A DNA stretch of 64,000 bases from Rubrobacter_D sp963840835. Lineage in GTDB: Bacteria > Actinomycetota > Rubrobacteria > Rubrobacterales > Rubrobacteraceae. Of this stretch, positions 8,780 to 17,375 are shown piece after piece. Position numbers and translations under genes: made by a program. Below the pieces are notes generated by a model. That model saw nothing but the letters and a program-made list of their open reading frames with translations, ran no database searches and was not told the DNA's origin. The stretch's first letter is position 1; each line of letters starts with the position of its first letter. The DNA lies in assembly GCA_963840835.1 (NCBI GenBank), contig CAWJAM010000006.1, forward strand, positions 124,001 through 188,000. The letters are read 5' to 3'.

Positions 8780-9466
8780 ATGAACGATGAGACCAGGCGG
8801 CTCGTTCTGGCCGACGATCACCACCTCCTGAGGAGAGGTTTCCGGAGCCTCTTGAGCAGAGAGCCCGGGCTCGAGGTGGTCGGCGAGGCCTCCAACGGCA
8901 TTCAGGCCATCGAGATGTGCCGGCGTCTGGAGCCCGACCTCATCCTGATGGACGTCCGCATGCCACAGATGGACGGCATCACGGCGACCCGCAGGATCAG
9001 ACACGATCAGCCCGGCGTCGGCGTCCTGATAGTGACGATGCACGATAACCCTGACTACCTCCTGGAAGCGCTCGACGCGGGCGCCGCCGGATACGTTCTC
9101 AAAGACGCCCCCGCGGACCGCCTTATTAGCGCGGTCCGCAGAGCACTCAACGGCGAGTCTCCCCTGAACCAGGAACTGGCCACGCTGCTCCTCCGGCGCC
9201 TGGCCGATGAGAGACAGCACGAGCCGGAACCCAGCCCTGTAGAGAACCACCAGCCACCGGTCGAGGCGCTTACGCCACGCGAGACCGAGGTCCTTACCCT
9301 CCTTACCACCGGCCAGACCAACCAGCAGATCGCTGAGTCCCTGAACATCAGCAAAGGCACGGTCAAGATCCACGTAGAACATATCATCCGCAAGCTGGAG
9401 GTCTCCGACCGTACCCAGGCAGCAGTACGCGCCATCGAACTCGGCGTGTCAGCACGCGAAGGCTAG
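8780..9466 (+). CDS. NarL/FixJ-family response regulator
   Basis: 228 residues. The receiver domain (1-125) has acidic residues D12-D13, phospho-acceptor D58 in LMDVRMP, Thr in VTMHDN and Lys in VLKDAPADR. A LuxR-type HTH starts at LTPRETEVLTLL (about 162) and ends at RTQAAVRAIELG. AGGA precedes the ATG. No kinase is adjacent apart from the short remnant upstream. The final residues SAREG and the TAG stop are encoded by the first unit of the following 30-bp repeat array, so the natural C-terminus was probably changed by the repeat. Confidence 0.93.
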   Translation: MNDETRRLVLADDHHLLRRGFRSLLSREPGLEVVGEASNGIQAIEMCRRLEPDLILMDVRMPQMDGITATRRIRHDQPGVGVLIVTMHDNPDYLLEALDAGAAGYVLKDAPADRLISAVRRALNGESPLNQELATLLLRRLADERQHEPEPSPVENHQPPVEALTPRETEVLTLLTTGQTNQQIAESLNISKGTVKIHVEHIIRKLEVSDRTQAAVRAIELGVSAREG

Positions 9467-9614
9467 CGCCTTCGCGTGCAGCACGCTTCGGCCTTCGGCC
9501 TCGCTTGTCAGCACGCTCCGCCCTTCGGGCTCCGCTTGTCGGCACGCTCAGGCTAACGCCTTCGCTTGTCAGCACGGCGCCTTCGGCTTCGCCTTGGGCG
9601 CCTTGTCAGGAAGT
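9447..9614 (+). repeat. Tandem array with 30-bp period, unit TGTCAGCACGC plus palindromic core
   Basis: Units begin at 9447, 9477, 9506, 9537, 9567 and 9604 (steps 30, 29, 31, 30, 37). Each has a conserved TGTCAGCACGC followed by about 19 GC-rich bases that form small hairpins such as GAAGGCTAGCGCCTTC. The first unit lies inside the regulator gene and supplies its stop codon. Confidence 0.85.
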
Positions 9615-9700
9615 CGTCTTGGGGCGCCGCTACGATCATCGGACCCTACCGCCGTGGACAGCGATTCTTCTCACGCCGCCGAGCGTGGCTGGAACAAAAA

Positions 9701-9831
9701 AGCTGAAAGCGGAGGCGAAGCCGGAGCGTTGCTGACAAGCGAGGGCCGCTAGGCCCGAGCGTGCTGACAAGTGCAAGCCGAAGGCTGGAACGTGCTGACA
9801 AGCGGAGGCCGAAGGCCGAAGCGTGCTGACA
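9701..9831 (-). repeat. Same 30-bp array in inverted orientation
   Basis: GTGCTGACA (the reverse complement of the unit head) ends at 9737, 9769, 9800 and 9831 (steps 32, 31, 31). The bodies are variants of AGCGGAGGCCGAAGGCCGAA. It faces the 9447-9614 array across about 90 unrelated bases, and the phaE promoter begins directly after the last unit. Confidence 0.85.
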
Positions 9832-9840
9832 TATATGCTG

Positions 9841-9871
9841 TTAACACATACGTTTCGTTTGCTAGTATAAT
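9841..9871 (+). promoter_or_regulatory. Probable phaE-phaC promoter
   Basis: A perfect -10 hexamer TATAAT at 9866-9871 is preceded by TTAACA at 9841-9846 with a long 19-base spacer. It sits in an AT-rich island between the repeat array and phaE, 75 bases before the chosen start. Confidence 0.55.
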
Positions 9872-9945
9872 TTGCGTGATTGGCGCCGGCTCGAGGGAGG
9901 CGCCAGGAATGGGTGTTGATTTTTGGCGTGATGAGGAGGTTTCGG

Positions 9946-10872
9946 TTGACGGAGAGAGGAGCGGTGTCCGGCATGGACCCTGCCGAGCTTTGGCGCCAGT
10001 GGATGGAGTCGGGGAGCAGGATGTACTCGGAGATGGCCGGCGGCGCCCAGGAGGGGCAGGTTGATCCCTACGGCGTGTATCGGCGGTGGTTCGACGGGAT
10101 GCACGAGGTGCAGAAGCGCATGGTCGGTGCGGTTCCAGAGCCTGTCGCGGGCAACCCCGGGGCTCAGGACCTCTGGCAGCGGTGGTTCGAGATGACCTCG
10201 GACTCCTGGCGCAAGAGCGTCGAGATGGGCCAGAACGCGATGGAGATCCTGCCGCGTTGGATGCAGATGCTCGACGAGGCGCGCACCAATCTGCTGGCCG
10301 GCGGGACCCCGCCGGGCGATCCCTTGCAGCTTGCGGCCCAGTGGTACAACGCCACGAGCGGCCCCTACTCCGACTTCGTCGGGGACGTGATAGAGCGCGA
10401 GGAGTTTCTGGAGCCTTCGAGCCAATTTCTGCAAAGCTACGCCAGCTTTTACAAGGTCTTCAGGCGCAACTCCGAGGAGTACCTCAAGAACCTCCAGATC
10501 CCCGTCCGGTCGGACATCACCAGGATCGCCGGCCTCGTCGTCAACCTGGAGGAGAAGGTAGACCGCATCGAGGAGGTGCTCGAGGACTTCGAGTACGGCT
10601 ACGCCGAGCCGGCCACGGCCGAGTCCGTCAAGGGCCTCGAAGGCCGTCTCGACAGGGTCGAGGGCAAGCTCGACAGGCTGCTCGCGGCGCTCGAAGGCGC
10701 CCAGAACGACGGCGCGCAGGTCGTCGCCCAGACAAACGGCTCCGCGGTCAGGGCCACTGGCGCTGCGAAGCGCAAGGCACGGGAGTTGGGCGTGGACCTC
10801 TCCGAGGTGGAGGGCACGGGGACCGACGGGCAGGTCACCGTCGAGGACGTGCGCAAGAAGGGAGGGAGCTAG
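9946..10872 (+). CDS. phaE: Class III PHA synthase subunit PhaE with E3-binding-like C-terminus
   Basis: 308 residues from TTG 9946, chosen for the AGGAGG seven bases upstream; ATG 9931 and ATG 9973 are alternatives. PhaE is the non-catalytic partner that activates PhaC at the granule surface. WRQWMESG and DLWQRWFEMTSDSW helices, a YSDFVGDVIEREEFLEPSS segment and the YLKNLQIPVRSDI motif support PhaE. A coiled coil (VNLEEKVDRIEEVLEDFE, then LEGRLDRVEGKLDRLLAALE) follows. The last 40 residues contain KRKARELGVDLSEVEGTGTD and end in QVTVEDVRKK, which closely fits the peripheral subunit-binding (E3-binding) domain of E2 acyltransferases. It abuts phaC with no gap. Confidence 0.9.
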   Translation: MTERGAVSGMDPAELWRQWMESGSRMYSEMAGGAQEGQVDPYGVYRRWFDGMHEVQKRMVGAVPEPVAGNPGAQDLWQRWFEMTSDSWRKSVEMGQNAMEILPRWMQMLDEARTNLLAGGTPPGDPLQLAAQWYNATSGPYSDFVGDVIEREEFLEPSSQFLQSYASFYKVFRRNSEEYLKNLQIPVRSDITRIAGLVVNLEEKVDRIEEVLEDFEYGYAEPATAESVKGLEGRLDRVEGKLDRLLAALEGAQNDGAQVVAQTNGSAVRATGAAKRKARELGVDLSEVEGTGTDGQVTVEDVRKKGGS

Positions 10873-11973
10873 ATGACCGAGACGGCCAACTACGGCGCGG
10901 TTCCTACCTCGGGCGACGCGGCCATACCCGCTGACGTGGAGAACTTCTTCGACAAGTACAGCCGTGGGATGAGGATAGTCGTCGAGGGCGCCCAGGCCGA
11001 CACCGGCCAGACGCCCAAGGAGACGGTCTGGACCAAGAACAAGGCGAGGCTCTACCACTACGCCCCCAACGCCGAGAAAAAGCATCCAGTACCCATCCTC
11101 ATGGTCTACGCCCTCATCAACAGGCCATACATACTCGACCTCATGCCAGGCAACAGCTTTATCGAATACCTGGTCGGCGAGGGCTTCGACGTCTACATGC
11201 TCGACTGGGGCATCCCCGGGGAAGAGGACAAGGACCTGACCTTCGAGAACTACATCCTCGACTACCTACCGAGGGCGGTCAAGAAGGTCCTCAAGCATTC
11301 TGGCTCGGATGAGTTCAGCCTGCTCGGCTACTGCATGGGTGGCACGATGAGCGCCATGTACGCCTCGCTGTTTCCCGAGCACCTCAAGAACCTCATCCTC
11401 ATGACGGCCCCCGTGGAGTTCCCCGAGGGCGAGATGGGGCTCTACAGCCTCTTCACGAGCGAGAAGTACATGAACCCCGGGTTACTCGCCGACGCCTTCG
11501 ACAATATCCCCGGCGACCTCATCGACACGGGCAACAGGATGCTCAAGCCCGTCACCAACTACGTCGGCACCTACGTCAACATGTGGGAGCGCATCTTCGA
11601 GGAGAAGCCGATGGAGACCTGGCTCGCCATGAACAAGTGGGTCAACGACGGCCCCCCCTTCCCCGGCGCTACGTTCAAGCAGTGGATCAGCGAGTTCTAC
11701 CAGCAGAACAAGCTCGCCAGGGGCGAGATAGTCCTCCGCGGCCTCCGCGTCGACCTCTCGAACATAGAGGTCCCGCTCCTGAACATCGCCGGCAAGAAGG
11801 ACCACATCTGCACCCTCCCGCAGGCCGAGGCCACGATGAGCCTCGTCGGCAGCGAGGACAAGGAGTTTTTCGTACTCGACGCCGGGCACGTCGGCCTCAT
11901 GACGGGCCGCGGCGCCAGGAAGGGCCTCTGGCCCAAGGTCGGTGACTGGCTGAGCACCCGCTCAGGCGCGTAA
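10873..11973 (+). CDS. phaC: Class III poly(3-hydroxyalkanoate) synthase catalytic subunit
   Basis: 366 residues, normal class III length. It polymerises (R)-3-hydroxyacyl-CoA on a catalytic cysteine. The alpha/beta-hydrolase fold has the modified lipase box GYCMGG with Cys154, Asp310 in KKDHIC and His339 in DAGHVG. Nearby conserved stretches include LIYALINRPYILDL-like VYALINRPYILDLMPGNSF and WGIPGEEDKDLTFENY. ATG follows the phaE stop directly (10870-10872), so the two subunits are co-translated. Intact and free of frameshifts, unlike the second synthase at 17.4-19.3 kb. Confidence 0.95.
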   Translation: MTETANYGAVPTSGDAAIPADVENFFDKYSRGMRIVVEGAQADTGQTPKETVWTKNKARLYHYAPNAEKKHPVPILMVYALINRPYILDLMPGNSFIEYLVGEGFDVYMLDWGIPGEEDKDLTFENYILDYLPRAVKKVLKHSGSDEFSLLGYCMGGTMSAMYASLFPEHLKNLILMTAPVEFPEGEMGLYSLFTSEKYMNPGLLADAFDNIPGDLIDTGNRMLKPVTNYVGTYVNMWERIFEEKPMETWLAMNKWVNDGPPFPGATFKQWISEFYQQNKLARGEIVLRGLRVDLSNIEVPLLNIAGKKDHICTLPQAEATMSLVGSEDKEFFVLDAGHVGLMTGRGARKGLWPKVGDWLSTRSGA

Positions 11974-11999
11974 GTAAAGTAGACATCGGGTATTCTGGA

Positions 12000-12023
12000 G
12001 GGGACGGTCTTTGGGCCGTCCCC
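12000..12023 (+). terminator. phaEC terminator
   Basis: An 8-bp stem GGGGACGG / CCGTCCCC with an 8-base loop, followed by TTCGCTTTATCC, 26 bases after the phaC stop. Confidence 0.7.
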
Positions 12024-12159
12024 TTCGCTTTATCCTACCCCGTGAGGTCCGTCGTATGACATCCGTCATGCGGAACTCACTACGGACTTCACTACCCGGC
12101 ATCGGGGTGCGTCCGTACACTCTTCCTTAGAACCTGCAAGCAGCGTCGGAGGAGGTACG

Positions 12160-12591
12160 ATGCAGGAGCAAAGTGGGCAACTGGAGAGGCTCGGAGAGGA
12201 TTGGGCTGCGGCCGAGTTGGGTGGCGACACGTCCACCCTCGGGCGCATCCTGGCGGAAGATTTCGTTGCCGTCGGGCCGCGCGGGTTCATGCTCTCACGG
12301 GAGCAGTGGCTCTCCAGGCACGACTCAGGAAGCCTTACCTACGAAGCCTTCGAATGGGATGAGGTCGGCGTCCGGGTACATGGTAGCGCCGCTGTGATGG
12401 TGGGCCGTCAGACGGCCAGTGCGGTCTACGAAGATGGGGACGTTCGGCATGAGATACAGGACCGGTTCCGCACGACGCTGGTCTTCGTCGAAGTGAAGGA
12501 GCGCTGGATGCTGCTCGGATTGCACCTGAGCCCCATCGCGGGACCCCCCGCCGGGCCGCAGGCTTCGAACGAACCCGGAGAAAGCGCATGA
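12160..12591 (+). CDS. SnoaL/DUF4440-type NTF2-like protein
   Basis: 143 residues with the cone-shaped NTF2-like pattern: LGEDWAAAELGGDTSTLGRI, then ILAEDFVAVGPRGFMLSREQW, central strands VRVHGSAAVMVGRQ and the terminal RFRTTLVFVEVKERWMLLGL. This fold includes isomerases, stress proteins and ligand-binding proteins; none is specified here. GGAGGAGG lies 4 bases before ATG. The stop overlaps the start of the LLM-type oxidoreductase by 4 bp (ATGA), so the two are coupled. Confidence 0.85.
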   Translation: MQEQSGQLERLGEDWAAAELGGDTSTLGRILAEDFVAVGPRGFMLSREQWLSRHDSGSLTYEAFEWDEVGVRVHGSAAVMVGRQTASAVYEDGDVRHEIQDRFRTTLVFVEVKERWMLLGLHLSPIAGPPAGPQASNEPGESA

Positions 12592-13468
12592 AGCTCGGGC
12601 TGCAGCTCAACAGCTTCGACTGGGGCGGAGGAACGGAGCGGTTCGGCAGGAATCTGGCGGATATTGGCAGGACCGCTGAGGAAGCGGGTTTCGACCGTAT
12701 CGGGGTGGCCGACCACCTGTGGCAGCACCCGATCATGGGCGGTCCGGAGGCCGATGAGCCGGAGTGCTACATGACGCTGGCTTTCCTCGCCGCCAACACG
12801 GAGCGTATCGGGCTTACGGCGATGGTGAGCGGGATACATTTCCGCCATCCCGCAGTACTCGTCAAATCGGTGACCACGCTGGACGTGCTCTCCGGAGGAC
12901 GTGCCGGTTTCGGTGTCGGCTCGGGCCACTACGAAGAGGAGGCTACTGGGCTCGGAATCCCTTTCCCTCCGCAGAAAGAGCGTTTCGAGATGCTCGAGGA
13001 GACCGTCCAGATCGCCCTGGGGATGTGGACAGGCGAACAGGGAGACGGGCATTCCTTCCAGGGGAAGCACTACAGGTTGGGACGCGCATTGAACCTACCG
13101 CAGAGCACGAGTAGACCCCACCCGGCGATCATGATCGCCGGTGACGGAGAAAAGAAGACGCTACGCCTGGTGGCTAGTACGCTGACGCGTGCAGCCTGCG
13201 TCCCGGCCCCCAGGTGCCCGGAAAGCTCGACGTATTGCGGAGGCACTGCGAGGAAGAGGGTAGGGACTGCGACGAGATCGAGAAGACCTGTGCATTCGCT
13301 TTCGATGTCGGCGAGAGAGGCGAGAAGGTGGAAGAGTTGATCGGGCAGTTGCGCTGGCTCTCTGGGATGGGGATACAGACGGTGATCGGCTTTGTCCCTG
13401 GCGTAGATAGGATCTCACCCCTGGAGATCCTGGGCAGAGAGGTCATTCCAGCGGTGGCCGAACTCTGA
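12588..13468 (+). pseudogene. LLM-class (F420-type) flavin oxidoreductase, single frameshift
   Basis: Luciferase-like monooxygenase family, TIM-barrel enzymes using FMN or F420. Family signatures are MKLGLQLNSF, GFDRIGVADHLWQ, MVSGIHFRHPAVLVKSVTTL, the ILDVLSGGR-type TTLDVLSGGRAGFGVGSGH and the C-terminal GIQTVIGFVPG. Loss of one A near 13173 (GCTAGTACG for GCTAAGTACG, giving AKYADACSLRPG) moves the last 95 residues to another frame (to 13468). The repaired length of about 293 residues is normal. It is coupled by a 4-bp overlap to the upstream NTF2-like gene. Confidence 0.8.
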
Positions 13469-13469
13469 T

Positions 13470-13485
13470 AGCGGTTTGCGAACCG
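13470..13485. repeat. GCGGTTYGCGAACCGC palindrome
   Basis: GCGGTTTGCGAACCGC, one mismatched pair, directly after the oxidoreductase stop. A perfect longer version is at 32750-32771. A terminator-like or repeat role is inferred. Confidence 0.45.
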
Positions 13486-13529
13486 CCGTAGCTACAGGCA
13501 TTGATATCTAACCGCAGGGAGGATTTGCC

Positions 13530-13971
13530 GTGATCGAGCAGCCTACTATTCATAGCAGGACCGGCGTTGCGACGACGGTCGGTGTCCTGTCCGCCGTCTT
13601 TGCCGTTACGTTCTGGTTCGGAGCGTTGTTGCATCTGGGGTGGCAGGTTCCGCTCGGGTTCGTGGTCATCGAGGAGCCCGGGATTCTTCCTGCGACCGTC
13701 GTCGAGTGACTGTGCGGGCTGGCGCTGGCGGTCGCCGCCTTCGCCGTGCTCGCCCGCAAGGCGTGGGCGTGGACTGCTGCCCTCGCTGCCTACGTCTTCG
13801 CCCTTGGAGGCGTCTTGCTCGGCATAATCGCGCTGGCCGTCGGCGCCGGTCCTTCTACGGAGCTGAAACCATCTACCACCGCTTCATGCTTATTGCGCTC
13901 GTGGTGTCCTGACGCTGCTGATCTCACCCACAGGAGGACTGCGCTCCGTCGCGCGGCGTGACCGACAGTAA
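13530..13971 (+). pseudogene. Small multi-pass membrane protein, interrupted
   Basis: The GTG frame (MIEQPTIHSRTGVATTVGV) gives a first helix, then meets an in-frame TGA at 13708. The same frame continues with LCGLALAVAAFAVLARKAW and LGGVLLGIIALAVGAG helices, and after a further shift near 13865 with IYHRFMLIALVVS. Three or four transmembrane segments in about 145 residues can be pieced together. I recognise no family. It sits just upstream of a decayed sensor kinase and could be its operon partner. Confidence 0.5.
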
Positions 13972-13980
13972 TACAATCGC

Positions 13981-15109
13981 GATGGGTCGCATGACTGAGA
14001 GCGTAAGGGTCCAACCAAGAAACGCAGGAGGAGGCAGAACCTCCCGTTTTCCGCGCGGCGGCGGCTGCTCGGCCCGCTCTTCGGGTGGTCTTCTTGATCT
14101 ACCCGGTGCGGGCCGTGCTCACGTCAGACCCTACATCCGCGCAGATCTCTCTCGCCCTGGGTGGGGCGGCGATCTTCGCTTGCGTGTTCCTTTGGTCTAT
14201 GTGGATCGCGAAGACCACTCGGGTCTGAGGAGCCTTCCGAGATCGGTTCGCGCAGGGTGACGATAGTGTTCCTGGCCGCGCTGGTGATCTCCCTCAATCT
14301 CATGGCGGGCAGCGAATCGCTCGTGCTCTTCTTCCACATCAACGTCGCCGCCGGGATAATGCTCTTGACCAGGGACGCTTACGTGGCAATAGCGGGCCTC
14401 GCGCTCGTCACGTTCGCGCTCGGCGCGGTCTCGGGCATGGCGTGGTCGCCCTTCCGACGGCAGCTATCGGCCTGTGGGCGACCTCTTTCGTCCGCCAGGT
14501 CACTGCCGTAGCGGAGCTCAGGTCTGCGAGGGAAGAGCTCGCCCGCCTGGCCGTCAATGAAGAGAGGCTGCGCTTTGCGAGGGACCTGCACGACCTCCTC
14601 GGCCACAGCCTGTCCCTGATCACTCTAAAGAGCGAACTCGCAGGCAGGCTCCCTCTCTACCACCCCGGAGAAGGCCAGAGCGGAGGTCGACGACATCGAA
14701 AAAGTCGCGCGTCAGGCGCTGCGCGAGGTGCGCGAGGCCGTAGCCGGCTATCGGAACCCACGCTAGACGAAGAACTCGCCGGCGCCGCCCAAATGCTCGG
14801 GTCAGCCGGCATCGACTGCCGGATAGAGAACGAACCGGTGTACTGCGAACGAGATCGACGGCGTCCTCGCGTGGGCGGTGCGCGAGGGGACGACGAACGT
14901 GATCGGGACAGCCGCGCGAAGAGCTGCCGGATCGCCCTCTCGCACAAAGACAGGGAGGTCTACGCCGAAATAACCGACGACGGCCGGGGAGAGCCGGACG
15001 AAGAGGACACCGGCAGCGGGCTCTGGGGCTGGCTGAACGCGTCGCACGCTTCGGCAGACTCGGAGCGGGTCCGCCGCCGGAAGGCGGTTTTCGACTGCGC
15101 GTCATCCTA
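13981..15109 (+). pseudogene. DesK-type sensor histidine kinase, multiply frameshifted
   Basis: Fragments in changing frames give membrane helices (FLIYPVRAVLTSD; SLALGGAAIFACVFLWSMW; FLAALVISLNLMAGSESLV; GLALVTFALGAVSGMAW). A HisKA_3 dimerisation box then follows with phospho-acceptor His in RDLHDLLGHSLSLITLKSEL near 14590. The ATPase domain is recognisable from EIDGVLAWAVREGTTNV and ITDDGRGEPDEEDTGSGLWG. At least five indels (near 14095, 14265, 14470, 14670, 14860, 15030) break it. The following gene is the matching LuxR-type regulator, also broken, so this is a dead or badly sequenced two-component pair. Confidence 0.75.
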
Positions 15110-15132
15110 GCCCACGGGAGAGCAGAGGCCGG

Positions 15133-15734
15133 ATGACAGTACGCGTGCTGCTGGCTGAAGATCAGGCGATGGTGCGTGGGGCGCTCGCCGCCTTGCTCAC
15201 CCTCGAAGAGGACATCCAGATCGTCGCCGAAGCGTAACGCGGAGACGAGGTCTCCCTGCCGCCCTTCAGGCCCTTCCCGACGTGGCGCTGCTGGACATCG
15301 AGATGCCTGGCGGCGACGGTCTCGACGCGGCCGCGGCCCTGCGCGAGGGGCTGCCTTCTTGCCGCGTGAACATACTGACCACATTCGGACGCTCAGGCTA
15401 CCTCAGGGCGCGATGGAGACCGGCGCCGCATTCCTGCTCAAGGACGCCCTTCTACAGAACTGGCGAGGGCCATCCACAGGGTGATGCAAGGCGAACGGGT
15501 GGTGGATCTGGTTCTCGCCGCCGCAGCCCTGAGCGAGGGCGACAGCCCCCTCACGGAACGGGAGCGAGAGATGCTGGCAGCCGCAGAAGGAGCAGCGCCA
15601 TAGAAGACGTAGCGGCCAGGCTCTACCTCTCAGAAGGCACCGTACGAAACTACCTCTCCTCCGCCATCAAGAAGCTGGGAACCCACAATCGCATCGAAGC
15701 AGCCCGTCTCGCCGAAAAGAAAGGCTGGCTGTAA
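15133..15734 (+). pseudogene. NarL/DesR-type response regulator, multiply frameshifted
   Basis: ATG 15133 begins MTVRVLLAEDQAMVRGALAA, then TAA at 15236 interrupts after IVAEA. The receiver continues as ALPDVALLDIEMPGGDGLDA, with the phospho-acceptor Asp in LLDIEMP, then METGAAFLLKDA. The LuxR-type HTH is LTEREREML and IEDVAARLYLSEGTVRNYLS up to the stop at 15734. At least four disruptions are visible. Key residues are retained, which fits either recent decay or sequencing indels. Partner of the kinase immediately upstream. Confidence 0.75.
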
Positions 15735-15751
15735 AGCGCTTAGCAGAAGTC

Positions 15752-15828
15752 ATGACCTCTGCTAATCGCGCGTTTCAGCACTTCAGCAAGTCAGCATTTC
15801 AGCAAAAACAAAATGCTGACTATCTGGA
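15752..15828. repeat. Dispersed repeat (CAGCACTTCAGC family), long copy
   Basis: A GACCTCTGCTAATCGCGCG head, then CAGCACTTCAGCAAGTCAGC and further units, ending in an inverted ATGCTGAC. It matches 47372-47450 over about 75 bases with few changes, and starts 18 bases after the regulator's stop. Confidence 0.8.
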
Positions 15829-15850
15829 GCTCTAAGCGCCGCGCGTGACT

Positions 15851-17211
15851 CTATTTCGCAGGTCGGAGCTCTATCTGTTCCAGGCTGCGTCCCTGGTCTC
15901 CGGCACCAGGAATTGGATAAACAGCGCCGCTATGACGCAGATTACTGCCAGTATCCAGAAGACTGCTGACTTGCCGATCAGGGCAACCAGCGGCAGGAAC
16001 GCCTGGGCTACAACGAAATTGGCCCCCCAGTTGCTGGAGCCAGACGCCTCTGCCCGTACCGCGGGCTTTGAGCGGGAAGATCTCCGGCAGCATCACCCAG
16101 AGCACCGGGCCGAAGCTGACGGCGAACGACGCTATGTACAACATCAGGCCGGCCAGCGTAACCCAGGAGATTATGCCCGATAGCCCGGAGAACGCGAAAG
16201 CGGCACCGAGGATCACGAGTGATACCGTCATACCGGCGAGGCCTACGAGCAGGAAGAGGGGCTTGCGGCCGACCCGGTCTATCACGAGGATGGCGACTAT
16301 GGTCATCAGCACGTTGACCACCCCGATACCGACGGTGGCGAGCACGGAGGCCACGTCCGCGAGCCCGGTAGATTCGATTATCGTGGGAGCGTAGTAGATG
16401 ACGGTGTTGATGCCAACGAACTGCTGGAAAACCGCGAGCCCGATGCCAACTACCAGCATCGGCCTGACCCACGGGGCGAGCAATTCGCGGTAGCCGGCCT
16501 GCTCCCCTCTTCCTCCTCTGCGCGTCGGATCTCCTGTAGCTCTTGCTCCACTTCTTCCTCGCTCCGGGTTCTGCTTAGCACCTTGCGGGCTTCTTCATCA
16601 CGGTCTTTGCCGACGAGCCAACGGGGCGTCTCCGGCAGAAAGTACATGCCGACGAGAAGCACCAGCGCCGGTACGACCGCGAGCGCGACGGGCCACCGCC
16701 AGCTGCCGGCGGAGGCGAAGGCCGCGTTGACCAGATAGGCGATCAGGATTCCCAGGGTGATCGCAAGCTGAAACAACGACGAGAGCGACCCGCGCACGTC
16801 CGTCGGCGCGGACTCGGAGATGTCGGCACCAGGGCCGAAGCGCTGCCCACGCCGAGGCCCAGGAAGAAACGGAAGAAGACGAGCACCCACACGTTGGGCG
16901 CGGAGCCCCGCGCCGAGTGCTCCGACGGCGAAGATGGCGGCGGCGACGAGTATGATCGTACGCCGGCCGAGCCTGTGAGAGAGTGCCCCGCTGACCCCGG
17001 CCCCAACCATTGCCCCGAGCAACAATGAGCTAACGATAAAACCTTCCAGGAACGCGTTGAGCTGAAAGTCCGTCTTTATAAAGAGGAGTGCCCCGGAGAT
17101 AACCCCAGTATCGTAGCCGAAGAGCAGCCCCCCAAGCGCCGCAACGGAGGCCACCACGTAGACGAAACGCCTGCTGTCGCCAGATCCATCGGAGGACGCC
17201 GCATTGGCCAT
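15851..17211 (-). pseudogene. Sugar-porter family MFS transporter, frameshifted
   Basis: ATG 17211 is preceded by GGGGAG. A twelve-helix sugar:H+ symporter can be assembled: GYDTGVISGALLFIK in helix 1, GRRTIILVAAAIF, RGSLSSLFQLAITLGILIAY, PETPRWLVGKDRDEEARKVL at the central loop, QQFVGINTVIYYAPTI in helix 7, DRVGRKPLFLLVG and the terminal VPETRDRSLEQIEL. Indels occur near 16830, 16500 and 16040, and in the last 150 bases. XylE/GalP/IolT-type sugars are plausible substrates. Xylulokinase in the same window would be consistent with pentose use but lies 38 kb away. Confidence 0.8.
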
Positions 17212-17325
17212 ACGTTTCTCCCCTTCGCGCTCACGGTTAAATCCCTGCAAATTTCGTTGTTTATGCCCTGGTTGGCCACTTACCAATCAGACAACGCTGA
17301 TCCCGAGATTCTTCAAGCAGGCGTC

Positions 17326-17351
17326 GCGGTCCTCGTAAGAACGAGGACCGC
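17326..17351 (-). terminator. Hairpin after the class I phaC pseudogene
   Basis: A 10-bp perfect stem GCGGTCCTCG / CGAGGACCGC with a 6-base loop, 25 bases beyond the phaC-like stop. It has no T-tract. Confidence 0.5.
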
Positions 17352-17375
17352 TCGATCTCCAAACTACTCTGAAGC

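Noticed and set aside
9447..9831. CRISPR array, because of 30-bp periodicity
   Set aside because: The conserved part is only 11 nt, the variable parts are themselves palindromic and alike, the orientation flips, and no cas gene is present.
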